DNA of 64,000 bases from Streptomyces hygroscopicus (GCA_002021875.1 CP018627.1:10106001-10170000), one strand, 5' to 3'. Positions 42,675 through 52,151 are shown, counted from the first letter of the stretch. A program made the numbers and translations. The notes: generated by a model from the sequence alone, not told the origin.

Positions 42675-43732
42675 GGACCGACGCCCGTCGCCACCACGAC
42701 CCCGAGGTGAGCGGCTTCGCCAGCGACAACTACGCCGGCGCCCACCCGGAGATCCTCGCCGCACTCGCGCTCGCCAATGGAGGCCATCAGGTCTCCTACG
42801 GCGAGGACGACTACACCGCGCATCTGCAGTTCGTCATGCGCAGCCACTTCGGCCCGCACGCACAGGCGTTCCCGGTCTTCAACGGAACCGGCGCCAATGT
42901 CGTCGCCCTGCAGGCGCTCACCGACCGATGGGGCGCGGTCATCTGCGCCGACACCGCCCATATCAATGTCGACGAGTGCGGGGCGCCCGAGCGCGTCGGA
43001 GGGCTCAAACTGCTCACCGTCCCCACCGAGGACGGCAAGCTCACCCCCGAGCTCATCGACCGCCAGGCATGGGGCTGGGACGATGAGCACCGGGCGATGC
43101 CGCAGGTCGTCTCGATCGCGCAGAACACCGAGCTCGGCACCGTCTACACGGTGGACGAGATCCGCGCCATCTGTGATCACGCCCACGAGCGCGGGATGAA
43201 GGTCCACCTCGACGGCGCCCGGATAGCCAACGCGGCCGCGTCCCTGGACGTGCCGATGCGCTCGTTCACCAACGCGGCGGGCGTCGACATCCTGTCCTTC
43301 GGCGGCACCAAGAACGGGATGCTCTTCGGCGAGGCCGTCGTCGTCCTCGACCCGGACGCGATGAGCGCCATGAAGCATCTGCGCAAGCTGTCCATGCAGC
43401 TGGCATCCAAGATGCGGTTCATCTCCGTCCAGCTGGAGGCCCTGCTCGCCCGCGACCTGTGGCTGCGCAACGCACGCCACGCCAACACCATGGCTCAGCG
43501 GCTGGCCGACGGCGTGCGCGCGGTGGACGGAGTGAAGATCCTCCACCCGGTCCAGGCCAACGCGGTCTTCGCCCGCCTCCCGCATGAGGTGAGCGAGCGC
43601 CTCCAGAAGCGCTACCGCTTCTACTTCTGGGACGAGGCCGCGGGCGATGTGCGCTGGATGTGCTCCTTCGACACCACGGAGGAGGACGTGGACGGCTTCA
43701 TCACCGCCGTCAAGGAGGAGATGGGCCGCTAG
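42671..43732 (+). CDS. Threonine aldolase/beta-eliminating lyase family PLP enzyme
   Basis: A 353-residue fold-type I PLP enzyme of the low-specificity threonine aldolase family. The PLP Lys is K214 in SFGGTKNGML; NGTGANVVALQAL, HLDGARIANAAASL and QNTELGTVYTVDEI are family segments. It should cleave a beta-hydroxy amino acid to glycine and an aldehyde. GTG 42671 overlaps the SDR stop, so the two enzymes are made together; an SDR could act on the aldehyde or on the hydroxyl of the substrate. Confidence 0.9.
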   Translation: MRTDARRHHDPEVSGFASDNYAGAHPEILAALALANGGHQVSYGEDDYTAHLQFVMRSHFGPHAQAFPVFNGTGANVVALQALTDRWGAVICADTAHINVDECGAPERVGGLKLLTVPTEDGKLTPELIDRQAWGWDDEHRAMPQVVSIAQNTELGTVYTVDEIRAICDHAHERGMKVHLDGARIANAAASLDVPMRSFTNAAGVDILSFGGTKNGMLFGEAVVVLDPDAMSAMKHLRKLSMQLASKMRFISVQLEALLARDLWLRNARHANTMAQRLADGVRAVDGVKILHPVQANAVFARLPHEVSERLQKRYRFYFWDEAAGDVRWMCSFDTTEEDVDGFITAVKEEMGR

Positions 43733-43748
43733 GGCCCTGGGTGCGGTA

Positions 43749-43773
43749 CGGGCGGGCCGCCGGGGCCCGCCCG
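43749..43773. terminator. Bidirectional stem-loop terminator
   Basis: CGGGCGGGCC (43749-43758) pairs with GGCCCGCCCG (43764-43773) between the convergent aldolase and acyltransferase genes. Confidence 0.75.
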
Positions 43774-43784
43774 CAGGGGTTTCG

Positions 43785-44516
43785 TTACCGGCCCCGGTCC
43801 AGGGCCAGCGCCTCGGCCGGGGTGGGAGCGGTGCCGCCCAGATGGGCCGGGACCCACCAGGTGTCGTCCGGGCCCTTGGGGCGCACCGGATATGCCCGCT
43901 GCGCCGCCTCCAGCAGCTCCTGCACCCGGCCGCGCAGCCGCTCCGTCAGGGTGTCCGAGGGCTCGGTCGGGTCGGCCTCCATCGGCTCGCCGACCCGCAT
44001 CGTGATCGGGAAGTGATGGCGGCCCAGCGCCCGCTTCTGACCCTTGGTCCACAGCCGCTGCGTGCCCCACAGCGCCATCGGCAGCAGCGGGACGCCCGCC
44101 TCCTGGGCCAGCCGGGCCGCGCCCGACTTGAAGTTCTTGAGGGCGAACGACCGCGAGATCGTCGCCTCCGGGAAGACCCCGATGATCTCGCCGGAGCGCA
44201 GCGCCTTCAGCGCGTGCTTGTACGCGTCCATGCCCGCCGCGCGGTCCACCGGAATGTGCTTCATCGCGCGCATCAGCGGCCCGGAGACCTTGTGCCGGAA
44301 GACCGACTCCTTCGCCATGAACCGCACCAGCCGCTTCGCCGGACGGGCGGTCAGCCCGCAGAAGACAAAGTCGAGATAGCCGATATGGTTGCTCACCAGA
44401 ACCGCGCCGCCCGCCTGCGGGACATTCTCCGTGCCCTTGATGTCGAAGCGCAGATCGAGCGCCTTGAACATGGTGCGGGCCATGCCGATCACCGGCGGGT
44501 AGACGAGCTCTGCCAT
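43785..44516 (-). CDS. 1-acyl-glycerol-3-phosphate acyltransferase family (PlsC-like)
   Basis: A 243-residue acyltransferase. The HxxxxD motif is in SNHIGYLDFVF; the glycerol-phosphate-binding segment is GVFPEATISRSF, with LLPMALWGTQRLW as a later block. It acylates lysophosphatidate or a related lysolipid at the inner membrane face. ATG 44516 follows AAGGGTCC. Many streptomycetes carry several such paralogues, so its exact substrate is uncertain. Confidence 0.9.
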   Translation of the reverse strand: MAELVYPPVIGMARTMFKALDLRFDIKGTENVPQAGGAVLVSNHIGYLDFVFCGLTARPAKRLVRFMAKESVFRHKVSGPLMRAMKHIPVDRAAGMDAYKHALKALRSGEIIGVFPEATISRSFALKNFKSGAARLAQEAGVPLLPMALWGTQRLWTKGQKRALGRHHFPITMRVGEPMEADPTEPSDTLTERLRGRVQELLEAAQRAYPVRPKGPDDTWWVPAHLGGTAPTPAEALALDRGR

Positions 44517-44732
44517 TGAGGACCCTTCGTCGTATGCCCTGGGAGGGTTCTCCCGGCGGAAGTTACGCGGCCGTAGGTTTCCGGCTTCTGGCAGATGGTG
44601 CCCGATGTCGTCTCGATGTGCTACCGGACGGCGCCGCCCGGCCGGGAGATCCTCATCACGTCGGGGGGCCTCCGGGGAATCTCCGGGCCGCCCGTAACGC
44701 TGCACGGGGGAGGTCCGATCGGGAGGAGACAG

Positions 44733-45059
44733 GTGCGAGACGGCGACGGAGGCCGGCGGCTGGGCGCCGCCGAGCTGGGCGCGGAGCTGGGGAAGCGGGC
44801 GACGCTGCTCCAGTTCTCCAGCGCCTTCTGCCAGCCCTGCCGGGCCACCCGGCGGACGCTGTCCGAGGTGGCCGCGATGGTGGACGGGGTGGCGCACGTC
44901 GAGGTCGACGCCGAGTCGCGGCTGGAGCTCGTCAGGGCCCTGGGCATCGCCCGTACCCCCACCGTGCTGGTGCTCGACGCGGCCGGGCGGATCGTGCGGC
45001 GGGCCTCCGGGCAGCCGCGCCGGGCCGATGTCATCGCCGCTCTGGGTGATGCCGTGTGA
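44733..45059 (+). CDS. Thioredoxin-like protein
   Basis: A 108-residue thioredoxin fold with the active-site FCQPC (Cys33, Cys36), a GIARTPTVLVLD segment carrying the cis-Pro, and a VRRASGQPRRADVIAAL helix. The FCQPC dithiol differs from the canonical WCGPC, so redox potential and partner may differ. No signal peptide is seen with the GTG 44733 start, fixed by GGGAGGAG just upstream; a longer frame upstream lacks a start signal. Partner unknown. Confidence 0.87.
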   Translation: MRDGDGGRRLGAAELGAELGKRATLLQFSSAFCQPCRATRRTLSEVAAMVDGVAHVEVDAESRLELVRALGIARTPTVLVLDAAGRIVRRASGQPRRADVIAALGDAV

Positions 45060-45253
45060 GCCACCGCGCCCCAGACCCACTTGACGCTCCGCACCCGACG
45101 TGGCCAGGGTGAACATCATGCGGCCTGGACTCCTTCTCTGCGGACGTGTGCACGAGACCCCGGTGCGGACCGTCGGCGCACGGTGTCCGGGCGGGTGAGC
45201 GAACGACGACAAGCACCGCTTCCCGCCCGTACCTCCGGCAGAAGGACAACTCC

Positions 45254-45760
45254 ATGACGGCAACGCACGACCTCGGTACGTCCTCGCTCGCGACGTCCGA
45301 CCTCTTCCGCTCCGTCTTCCGCCGGCACGCCTCCGGCGTCGCCGTGATCACCGCCCAGGGCACCCGCCCCGTCGGCTTCACCGCCACCTCCCTCGCCTCC
45401 GTCGCCGCCGAGCCGCCGCTGCTCTCCTTCGGCGTGGGCAGCGGCTCCTCGAGCTGGCCGGTGCTCTCCGAGGCCGAGCACGTCGGTGTCCACATCCTGG
45501 GCGAGCACCAGCGGGAGCTGGCCGCGACCTTCGCGCGCAGCGGTGCCGACCGCTTCGGACCGGCCACCGGCTGGCGCTCTGGACCCGAAGGCGTACCGGT
45601 GCTCGACGGGGTGCTGGCGTGGCTGGTGTGCCGGGTGGTGGCCCGCATACCCGCCGGAGACCACCGGGTGGTGATCGGCGAGGTGACCACGGGCACCGCG
45701 GCCGGGGCGGGCCGTCCGCTGCTGTACCACCAGGGGCGCTTCAACGCGCTGCGCGACTGA
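45254..45760 (+). CDS. Flavin reductase domain protein
   Basis: A 168-residue flavin reductase (PF01613). Characteristic pieces: RSVFRRHASGVAVITAQG, PVGFTATSLASVAAEPPLLS, VHILGEHQRELAATFA and RPLLYHQGRFNAL. Such proteins supply reduced FMN/FAD to monooxygenases. GAAGGAC lies 7 bases before ATG 45254. No obvious oxygenase partner is adjacent. Confidence 0.9.
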   Translation: MTATHDLGTSSLATSDLFRSVFRRHASGVAVITAQGTRPVGFTATSLASVAAEPPLLSFGVGSGSSSWPVLSEAEHVGVHILGEHQRELAATFARSGADRFGPATGWRSGPEGVPVLDGVLAWLVCRVVARIPAGDHRVVIGEVTTGTAAGAGRPLLYHQGRFNALRD

Positions 45761-45999
45761 GCCGCGCCCTCCCGCCGGCGTGCGCTCCTCCCGTTGATCG
45801 CCGCGTTGGCAAGGTCACAGTTCACGCGGCTTGCATCCGGGGAACGAGCTGGGTGTACTGACGAGTAATATTTTGCTGCGGTGCATGGGCCGCCCCGGCA
45901 GGAAACCGCCCGCGGTACCGCCCGGGTCCCGCCCCCGAAGGCGCCTATGCTGCCAGCAACAAGGCAGCTCGGTAGAGACGATGCAGTAGGAGAGCCGGC

Positions 46000-46785
46000 G
46001 TGAGCTTGAGGATCGTTGTCTGTGTGAAGTACGTGCCCGACGCCACCGGCGATCGGCACTTCGCCGAGGATCTGACCGTCGATCGTGACGATGTGGACGG
46101 CCTGCTCTCGGAGCTGGACGAGTACGCGGTCGAGCAGGCGCTCCAGATCGCCGATGAGGCTGACGACGCCGAGATCACTGTGCTGACCGTCGGTCCGGAG
46201 GATGCCAGGGACGCGTTGCGCAAGGCGTTGTCGATGGGTGCGGACAAGGCCGTGCATGTCGAGGACGACGGTCTGCACGGTACCGATGCGCTGGGTACCT
46301 CGCTGGTGCTGGCCAAGGCTGTTGAGAAGACCGGTTATGACCTGGTGGTCTGTGGTATGGCGTCCACGGACGGCACGATGGGTGTGCTTCCGGCGATGCT
46401 GGCGGAGCGGCTGGGTGTGCCGCAGGTGTCGTTGCTGTCGGAGGTGTCGGTCGGGGACGGCACGGTGAAGGGGCGCCGTGATGGTGACACCGCGACGGAG
46501 TTGCTGGAGGCGCGGCTTCCGGCGGTGGTGTCGGTGACGGACCAGTCGGGTGAGGCGCGTTACCCGTCGTTCAAGGGCATCATGGCGGCGAAGAAGAAGC
46601 CGGTGACCTCCTGGGACCTGGAGGACCTGGAGATCGAGTCGGACGAGGTCGGTCTCGAGGGTGCCTGGACCGCGGTGGACGGTGCCACGGAGCGTCCGGC
46701 CCGTACCGCGGGCACGATCGTCAAGGACGAGGGCGAGGGCGGCAAGCAGCTCGCTGCCTTTCTCGCGGAGCGCAAGTTCATCTGA
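46000..46785 (+). CDS. etfB: Electron transfer flavoprotein, beta subunit
   Basis: A 261-residue EtfB that passes electrons from acyl-CoA and related dehydrogenases to the quinone pool. Features: IVVCVKYVPDATGDRHF, the EYAVEQALQIADE helix, VCGMASTDGTMGVLPAMLAE and SFKGIMAAKKKPV. It starts at GTG 46000 after AGGAGAG, with etfA 91 bp downstream. Codon use is unusual for the window, with many GGT, GTG and TCG codons, which suggests selection for expression. Confidence 0.96.
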   Translation: MSLRIVVCVKYVPDATGDRHFAEDLTVDRDDVDGLLSELDEYAVEQALQIADEADDAEITVLTVGPEDARDALRKALSMGADKAVHVEDDGLHGTDALGTSLVLAKAVEKTGYDLVVCGMASTDGTMGVLPAMLAERLGVPQVSLLSEVSVGDGTVKGRRDGDTATELLEARLPAVVSVTDQSGEARYPSFKGIMAAKKKPVTSWDLEDLEIESDEVGLEGAWTAVDGATERPARTAGTIVKDEGEGGKQLAAFLAERKFI

Positions 46786-46815
46786 GGCTGTCTGGCGGGT
46801 CAGAAGTTCATCTGA
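46773..46815 (+). repeat. 13-bp direct repeat of the etfB stop region
   Basis: AAGTTCATCTGAG occurs at the etfB stop (46773-46785) and again 30 bp on (46803-46815). It looks like a short local duplication that left a second copy of the last codons and stop. Confidence 0.75.
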
Positions 46816-46876
46816 GCCGCGCTGTCCTTACCGTCCATTTCTTTCGCATTTCGCATGTCGCAGGAGAGCGATTCCC

Positions 46877-47839
46877 ATGGCTGAAGTCCTTGTCTATGTC
46901 GATCACGTGGACGGTGCCGTCCGCAAGCCCACTCTGGAGCTGCTGACCTTGGCCCGCCGCGTCGGTGAGCCCGTCGCCGTCGCCCTGGGTGCGGGTGCGC
47001 AGAACACGGCGTCCGCCCTTGCCGAGCACGGTGCGGCGCGGGTGCTGACCGCTGACGCGCCCGAGTTCGCCGACTACCTTGTGGTGCCGAAGGTGGACGC
47101 GCTCCAGGCGGCGTTTGAGGCGGTGTCCCCGGCCGCGGTGCTGTTCCCGTCCTCCGCGGAGGGCAAGGAGATCGCGGCGCGGCTCGCGGTCCGTATCGGG
47201 TCGGGCATCATCACCGATGCGGTGGATCTGGAGGCGGGTGGGGAGGGTCCGGTGGCTACGCAGTCGGTGTTCGCCGCCGCCTTCACGACCAGGTCCCGGG
47301 TGTCCAAGGGCGCGCCGGTGATCACGGTGAAGCCGAATTCGGCGGCTGTGGAGGCTGCTCCGGCCGCGGGTGTGGTCGAGGCGTTGTCGGTGTCGTTCTC
47401 GGAGCGGGCGACGGGGACGAGGGTGGTGTCGCGTACGCCGCGTGAGTCGACGGGGCGTCCGGAGTTGACCGAGGCGGCGATCGTGGTTTCCGGTGGCCGT
47501 GGTGTGGGGGGTGCGGAGAACTTCCCCGTCGTGGAGGCGCTGGCCGACTCGCTGGGTGCGGCGGTGGGTGCTTCGCGTGCGGCGGTGGACGCGGGCTGGT
47601 ATCCGCATACCAATCAGGTCGGGCAGACGGGTAAGACGGTTTCGCCGCAGTTGTATGTGGCGGCGGGTATCTCGGGTGCGATTCAGCACCGGGCCGGTAT
47701 GCAGACCTCGAAGACGATCGTGGCGGTCAACAAGGACGCGGAGGCTCCGATCTTCGATCTGGTCGATTACGGCGTGGTCGGTGACCTCTTCGAGGTCGTC
47801 CCGCAGCTGACCGAAGAGGTCAAGACCCGCAAGGGCTGA
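46877..47839 (+). CDS. etfA: Electron transfer flavoprotein, alpha subunit
   Basis: A 320-residue EtfA, the FAD-binding partner of EtfB. The C-terminal FAD domain shows [20 protein letters not shown], the [20 protein letters not shown] stretch, [18 protein letters not shown] and [20 protein letters not shown]. The ATG 46877 follows CAGGAGAG. Same atypical codon use as etfB. It ends at an exceptionally long hairpin. Confidence 0.97.
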   Translation: MAEVLVYVDHVDGAVRKPTLELLTLARRVGEPVAVALGAGAQNTASALAEHGAARVLTADAPEFADYLVVPKVDALQAAFEAVSPAAVLFPSSAEGKEIAARLAVRIGSGIITDAVDLEAGGEGPVATQSVFAAAFTTRSRVSKGAPVITVKPNSAAVEAAPAAGVVEALSVSFSERATGTRVVSRTPRESTGRPELTEAAIVVSGGRGVGGAENFPVVEALADSLGAAVGASRAAVDAGWYPHTNQVGQTGKTVSPQLYVAAGISGAIQHRAGMQTSKTIVAVNKDAEAPIFDLVDYGVVGDLFEVVPQLTEEVKTRKG

Positions 47840-47865
47840 TCCTCCGCGATCCCCGCAGGACATTC

Positions 47866-47904
47866 CGTGAGGCCCTGTACGCGATGCGCGTACAGGGCCT
47901 CACG
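47866..47904 (+). terminator. Very stable terminator of etfBA
   Basis: An 18-bp perfect stem (47866-47883 with 47887-47904) has a loop of only ATG. The arm begins CGTGAGGCCCTG. It lies 26 bp after the etfA stop. Confidence 0.88.
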
Positions 47905-48020
47905 CCTGCCGAAGGGGGTGTTGACCAGCCGTCGAGCGCCCGGATAACTTCGCCCTACGGATCATTCTTTCCGTAAAGTGGAAACAAGCTGGATGCGGTG
48001 GGAAGGGCGGAGGAGCGGAC

Positions 48021-49310
48021 ATGAAGCCTCAGGAGACCGTGCCGACCAGCCTGCCCGGTGCCGTACGGGCGTCCATCGCCGACTCCCTCGCCGACGTCGA
48101 CGCCGAGCTCGCCCGCCGCTATCCCGGCGACCCGGGCACCCGCCAGCCCGTCCACACGGTCTACGTGCCCGCCGACCTCCTTACCGCCGCCACCGTGCGC
48201 GATTGGGGTGACCAGGCGCTGGCGGCCCTCGACCAGCACGCCCCCGACGCAGACTCCTTCGCCGCCGTCCTCGGCCTCCCCGACGACCTCGCCGAACCCG
48301 TCCACACCCGGGTGCGGGCCAAGCTGGAGCGCGAGCCCGTGGAGGACCTGCGCATCGACTTCGAGGACGGCTACGGCCCGCGCCCCGACGCCGAGGAGGA
48401 CGCCGCGGCCGCCCGCGCCGCCTCGCTCCTCGCGGCCGCCTGCGCGGAGGGCAGCGCGCCGCCCTATGCGGGCATCCGCATGAAGTGCATGGAGGCCGCC
48501 GTACGCGACCGGGGCATCCGCACCCTCGACATCTTCCTTACCGGGCTCATGGCGGCCGGCGGACTGCCGGACGGCCTGGTGCTCACCCTCCCCAAGGTGA
48601 CGTACGCCGAGCAGGTCACCGCGATGGTCCGGCTGTGCGAGGAGTTCGAGAAGGCGCGCGGGCTCGCCCCGGGCCGCATCGGCTTCGAGATCCAGATCGA
48701 GACCACCCAGGCCATCCTCGGCTCCGACGGCCGGGCCACCGTCGCCCGAATGATCGACGCGGCCGAGGGGCGGGCCACCGGGCTGCACTACGGCACCTTC
48801 GACTACAGCGCCTCCTGCGGGGTCGGCGCCGCCCACCAGTCCATGGACCACCCCGTCGCCGACCACGCCAAGGCCGTGATGCAGGTCGCCGCCGCCGGCA
48901 CCGGCGTACGGCTCTCCGACGGCTCGACCAACATCCTGCCCGTCGGCCCCACCGAGCGGGTCCACGACGCCTGGCGGCTCCACCACCGCCTGGTCCGGCG
49001 GTCCTTGGCGCGCGCGTACTACCAGGGCTGGGACATGCACCCCGGCCACCTCCCCACCCGCTACGCCGCCGTCTACGCGTTCTACCGCGAGGGCCTGGAG
49101 GCCGCGGCGGAGCGGCTCGCCGCGTATGCGGACCGTACGGCCGGAGGCACCGGCATCGCCGACGAACCGGCCACCGCCAAGGCGCTCAGCGGCCATCTGG
49201 TGCGCGGGCTGGACTGCGGGGCCCTCGACGGCGCCGAGGTCGAGCGGCTGACCGGCCTGGGCCGCGCCGAACTCGACGCGCTGGCGGGGCGGGCCCCGGC
49301 CGCATCCTGA
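48021..49310 (+). CDS. HpcH/HpaI aldolase/citrate lyase-like protein (DUF6986)
   Basis: A 429-residue TIM-barrel-type protein of the DUF6986/citrate-lyase-beta-like group. Signature parts are VEDLRIDFEDGYGPRPDAEE (acidic metal site), YAGIRMKCMEAA, RIGFEIQIETTQAILG and GLHYGTFDYSASCGV. It probably cleaves or forms a 2-oxo or malyl-type C-C bond; in streptomycetes such genes are often near ureide or glyoxylate metabolism, but not here. Starts at ATG 48021. Confidence 0.8.
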   Translation: MKPQETVPTSLPGAVRASIADSLADVDAELARRYPGDPGTRQPVHTVYVPADLLTAATVRDWGDQALAALDQHAPDADSFAAVLGLPDDLAEPVHTRVRAKLEREPVEDLRIDFEDGYGPRPDAEEDAAAARAASLLAAACAEGSAPPYAGIRMKCMEAAVRDRGIRTLDIFLTGLMAAGGLPDGLVLTLPKVTYAEQVTAMVRLCEEFEKARGLAPGRIGFEIQIETTQAILGSDGRATVARMIDAAEGRATGLHYGTFDYSASCGVGAAHQSMDHPVADHAKAVMQVAAAGTGVRLSDGSTNILPVGPTERVHDAWRLHHRLVRRSLARAYYQGWDMHPGHLPTRYAAVYAFYREGLEAAAERLAAYADRTAGGTGIADEPATAKALSGHLVRGLDCGALDGAEVERLTGLGRAELDALAGRAPAAS

Positions 49311-49332
49311 CCTCGGCAGTCGGCCGGTCCGC

Positions 49333-49550
49333 CGGGAGCCGCAGATCGGTGGGAGCCGCAGATCGGCGGGAGCCGCAGATCGGCGGGAGCCCGCAGATCT
49401 GCCGGAGCCTGCGGGTCTGTTGGAGCCTGCCGGTCCGTTGGAGATCGCAGATCGGTAGGTGCCTGCTGATCGGTGGAAGCCTGCCAGTCCGCTGGAGCCC
49501 GCAGACCGGTGGGCACTTGTCGACTCACAGGTGCCGATAGACCCGACTGA
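49333..49550. repeat. Degenerate 17-18-bp tandem repeat array
   Basis: About twelve units follow one another after the DUF6986 gene. The first three are near-identical (GGGAGCCGCAGATCGGT type, 17 bp); later ones are 18 bp and progressively diverged, such as GGAGCCTGCCGGTCCGTT. On the minus strand the unit reads as APADLR-type hexapeptides, but no gene with a start and ribosome site contains it. It fills most of the 384-bp gap 49311-49694; nothing else is visible there. Confidence 0.85.
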
Positions 49551-49694
49551 GCCCGTCCGTCCGCTGGAGACCGTCGCGCCGGAGCCCACAGTTCCACCCG
49601 GGCCGCCGGGCCCGCTGATCCGCTTGGCCAGATCCGCTCACCCGCACGTGTCACCCGGGATGCGGCCCCGCCGGGGAAGGCGGGAGATGGGTTC

Positions 49695-50906
49695 ATGGCC
49701 AGAAGCGCCGTGTCGGCCCTGCTGATCCTGCTCGGTTGCCTGCTCGTACCGGTGTCCGTGCTGACGGTGTGGGTCCACGACATCGTCCTGGACACCGACC
49801 GCTATGTGGCGACGGTCGCCCCGCTGGCGAAGGACCCGGCGATCCAGGACACCGCCGTGGACCAGGTCAGCCAGGCCGTCGACATCCGCCACAACAGCCG
49901 CGAGGTCACCGCCGACATCGCCTCCTGGCTGCGCGCCCACGGCCTCCCGGAACAGGCCGCCGACACCATCGAGGGGCTGGCCCCGCAGCTTGACTCGGCC
50001 CTGGACCAGGCGGTGCGGAAGGTGGCGGCCCACATCGTGCGCAGTGAGCAGTTCCCCGCCGTGTGGACCGGCGCCAACCGGGCCGCCCACACCGCCGTCG
50101 TGGGCGCCCTCACCGGCAAGGGCGGCGGGCCGGTCGGCGTCGAGGGCCACACCGTCACCCTCAACGTCGGCGCCGCCGTGGAGCGGGTCAGACAGCAACT
50201 GGTGGACGCCGGGCTCCCCGTGGTGACCGGCATCCCCGACATCCACCAGCGGCTCGTCCTCTTCCACTCCGACCGGCTCGACACCATCAGACGGTCGGCG
50301 CGCTTCCTCGACCTGGCGGGCAACTGGCTGCCCGCGCTGACGGTGACCCTCGGCGGCACCGGAGTGCTGCTCGCCCACCGGCGCCGCCGGGCGCTCGCCC
50401 GCGCGGCCCTGGGCACCGCGCTCGCCTCCCTCGCCCTGGCGCTGGCCCTCACGGTGGGCCGTAGCTACTACCTCGACCATGTGCCGGTGAGCGTGCTGTC
50501 CAGGGAGGCCGCCTCGGTCCTCTTCGACACGGTGGTGCGCTTTCTGCGGGTCACCGTGCTCACCGTGCTGGTGCTCGGCGTCGTGGTCGCGCTCGGCGCC
50601 TATCTGACCGGCCCGGGGCGGCTGCCGAGCACGGTACGCGGCACGGCGGAGGTCCTCGCCGACGGCGCGGCCCGCTGGGGCGCGTCCCACGGGATGCGTA
50701 CCGGCCGGGCCGGTATCTGGACCGCGGACCACCGGCGGGGGCTGACGACGGCGGCCCTGCTGGTGCCGGTCGCGGTGTTCGCCCTGTGGAACCACCCCAC
50801 CGTGCTGACGGTGCTCTTCCTGGTGCTGATCCTGCTGGCCGCCCTCGCGGTGATCGCCCTCCTGTCCGCCACGGGCCGCACGGGGGCGCACGGCAGGGGC
50901 CGTTAG
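49695..50906 (+). CDS. Conserved actinobacterial integral membrane protein, unknown
   Basis: A 403-residue membrane protein. An N-terminal helix (SALLILLGCLLVPVSVLTVWVH) is followed by an extracytoplasmic domain of about 180 residues (DRYVATVAPLAKDPAIQDTA onward), then about four to five C-terminal helices. This layout is common among uncharacterised streptomycete membrane proteins. No catalytic motif is visible. It starts at ATG 49695. Function unknown. Confidence 0.75.
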   Translation: MARSAVSALLILLGCLLVPVSVLTVWVHDIVLDTDRYVATVAPLAKDPAIQDTAVDQVSQAVDIRHNSREVTADIASWLRAHGLPEQAADTIEGLAPQLDSALDQAVRKVAAHIVRSEQFPAVWTGANRAAHTAVVGALTGKGGGPVGVEGHTVTLNVGAAVERVRQQLVDAGLPVVTGIPDIHQRLVLFHSDRLDTIRRSARFLDLAGNWLPALTVTLGGTGVLLAHRRRRALARAALGTALASLALALALTVGRSYYLDHVPVSVLSREAASVLFDTVVRFLRVTVLTVLVLGVVVALGAYLTGPGRLPSTVRGTAEVLADGAARWGASHGMRTGRAGIWTADHRRGLTTAALLVPVAVFALWNHPTVLTVLFLVLILLAALAVIALLSATGRTGAHGRGR

Positions 50907-50959
50907 GGGCCACAGGCTTGTCAGGGGGCAGAGGGCCAGTGGGCCAGAGGGCCAGGCCG

Positions 50960-51592
50960 TCAGGGGGTCAGGATGAGCACGATGAAGATCAGGCATGCGG
51001 CGACATTGACCACCCAGCTATGGGTGGCGAGCCACTCCCGGAGCCGGGGCATCGCGCGTCGCGCCCGGTCGCCGAGGAGGAGGTAGACCAGTAGCGGCAG
51101 CGCCGCGATCAGTACGGTTGCGGCGATGAACGGCAGCGCCGCCGCCAGCCCCGCCTGGTGCTGCTCCAGATTCGCCCCTACGGTCAGCATGACCACGATG
51201 TCGGACGGCATGAACAGGATGATCAGAAACCCGGTCGTGAGCGCCTTACGGGCATCGGCTTCCATCAGCGCGCCCAGCCACTTCGGCGGCTCGACCGTCC
51301 GCCGCTTCACCACGTTCTTGACGGCGACCAGTGCCAACAGCCCCACCAGCACGAGCTGTACGACCGACGCGGCCGATCCCCGATGGTCCGGGCTGCCCGG
51401 CGCGACCACCTGCCCCAGCAGCCCGCACAGCCCCCGGGCGAGAGCGACTCCCGCCGCGGTCGCGACCGCCACCCCGAGCAGAAACGCCAGGGACACCCGC
51501 ACCGGCCGCGCGGTGGTCACCAGGATGACCGCGGCCACGATCTGAGGGCCGGCCATCATGGTGACGGCCAGGGGGAGAATCTGGAGATCCAT
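50960..51592 (-). CDS. GAP-family (LysE-related) membrane transporter
   Basis: A 210-residue protein with about six helices, beginning MDLQILPLAVTMMAGPQIVA and containing TGFLIILFMPSDIVVMLTVG. It fits the Sap/GAP family related to LysE exporters; mycobacterial members act in glycolipid transport. It starts at ATG 51592 and is divergent from the SHOCT protein. Cargo unknown. Confidence 0.8.
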   Translation of the reverse strand: MDLQILPLAVTMMAGPQIVAAVILVTTARPVRVSLAFLLGVAVATAAGVALARGLCGLLGQVVAPGSPDHRGSAASVVQLVLVGLLALVAVKNVVKRRTVEPPKWLGALMEADARKALTTGFLIILFMPSDIVVMLTVGANLEQHQAGLAAALPFIAATVLIAALPLLVYLLLGDRARRAMPRLREWLATHSWVVNVAACLIFIVLILTP

Positions 51593-51767
51593 GGCCGCCT
51601 GCCCCTTCCCGCCCGCGTCGCCCGATCACCCTCCCGACTCCCCTTTCTACGCACGGCCCGCCGCCACGGCATCCGGTGCTGCGCCGACCGTGGCGCCGTA
51701 AGCTGAAGGTGTGGGCTCCGGCGGGGCGCTCAAGGCCGCGCCGGGCGTGGCCGACGGGAGGCTGACG

Positions 51768-52151
51768 ATGGACTACCCACTGCTGAATGTTTTCCTGACC
51801 ACGATGTGGGTCTTTCTCTGGATCCTCTGGCTGGCGCTTCTGTTCCGTGTCTTCACCGACCTCTTCCGTGACGACTCGCTGAGCGGCTGGGCCAAGGCGG
51901 GCTGGACCGTCTTCGCCCTCGTGCTGCCGTTCCTCGGGGTCTTCGTGTACCTGGTGGCACGGGGGCGGGGGATGGGCATGCGCGAGATGAAGCGTGCCGA
52001 GCAGGCGGAGAAGGACTTCCGGGAGTACATGCGCACGACCGCCACCACCGGCCGGGCGGAGGAGCTCGAGCACCTCGTGGAGCTCAAGAACCACGGCGAC
52101 CTCACGCCCGAGGAGTACGAGCGGGCCAAGGCCAAGGTCCTGGCCGCTTGA
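51768..52151 (+). CDS. PLDc_N and SHOCT domain membrane protein
   Basis: A 127-residue protein. Two helices (about 8-30 and 43-65, the second VFALVLPFLGVFVYLVARG) form a PLDc_N-like hairpin; a coiled linker and a C-terminal SHOCT motif follow (ELVELKNHGDLTPEEYERAK-type, about 95-125). SHOCT tails often mediate oligomerisation. ATG 51768 follows GGGAGG 7 bases upstream. Role unknown. Confidence 0.87.
   Translation: MDYPLLNVFLTTMWVFLWILWLALLFRVFTDLFRDDSLSGWAKAGWTVFALVLPFLGVFVYLVARGRGMGMREMKRAEQAEKDFREYMRTTATTGRAEELEHLVELKNHGDLTPEEYERAKAKVLAA

Noticed and set aside
49333..49550. CRISPR array
   Set aside because: Repeat units are contiguous and only 17-18 bp, with no unique spacers and no cas genes.
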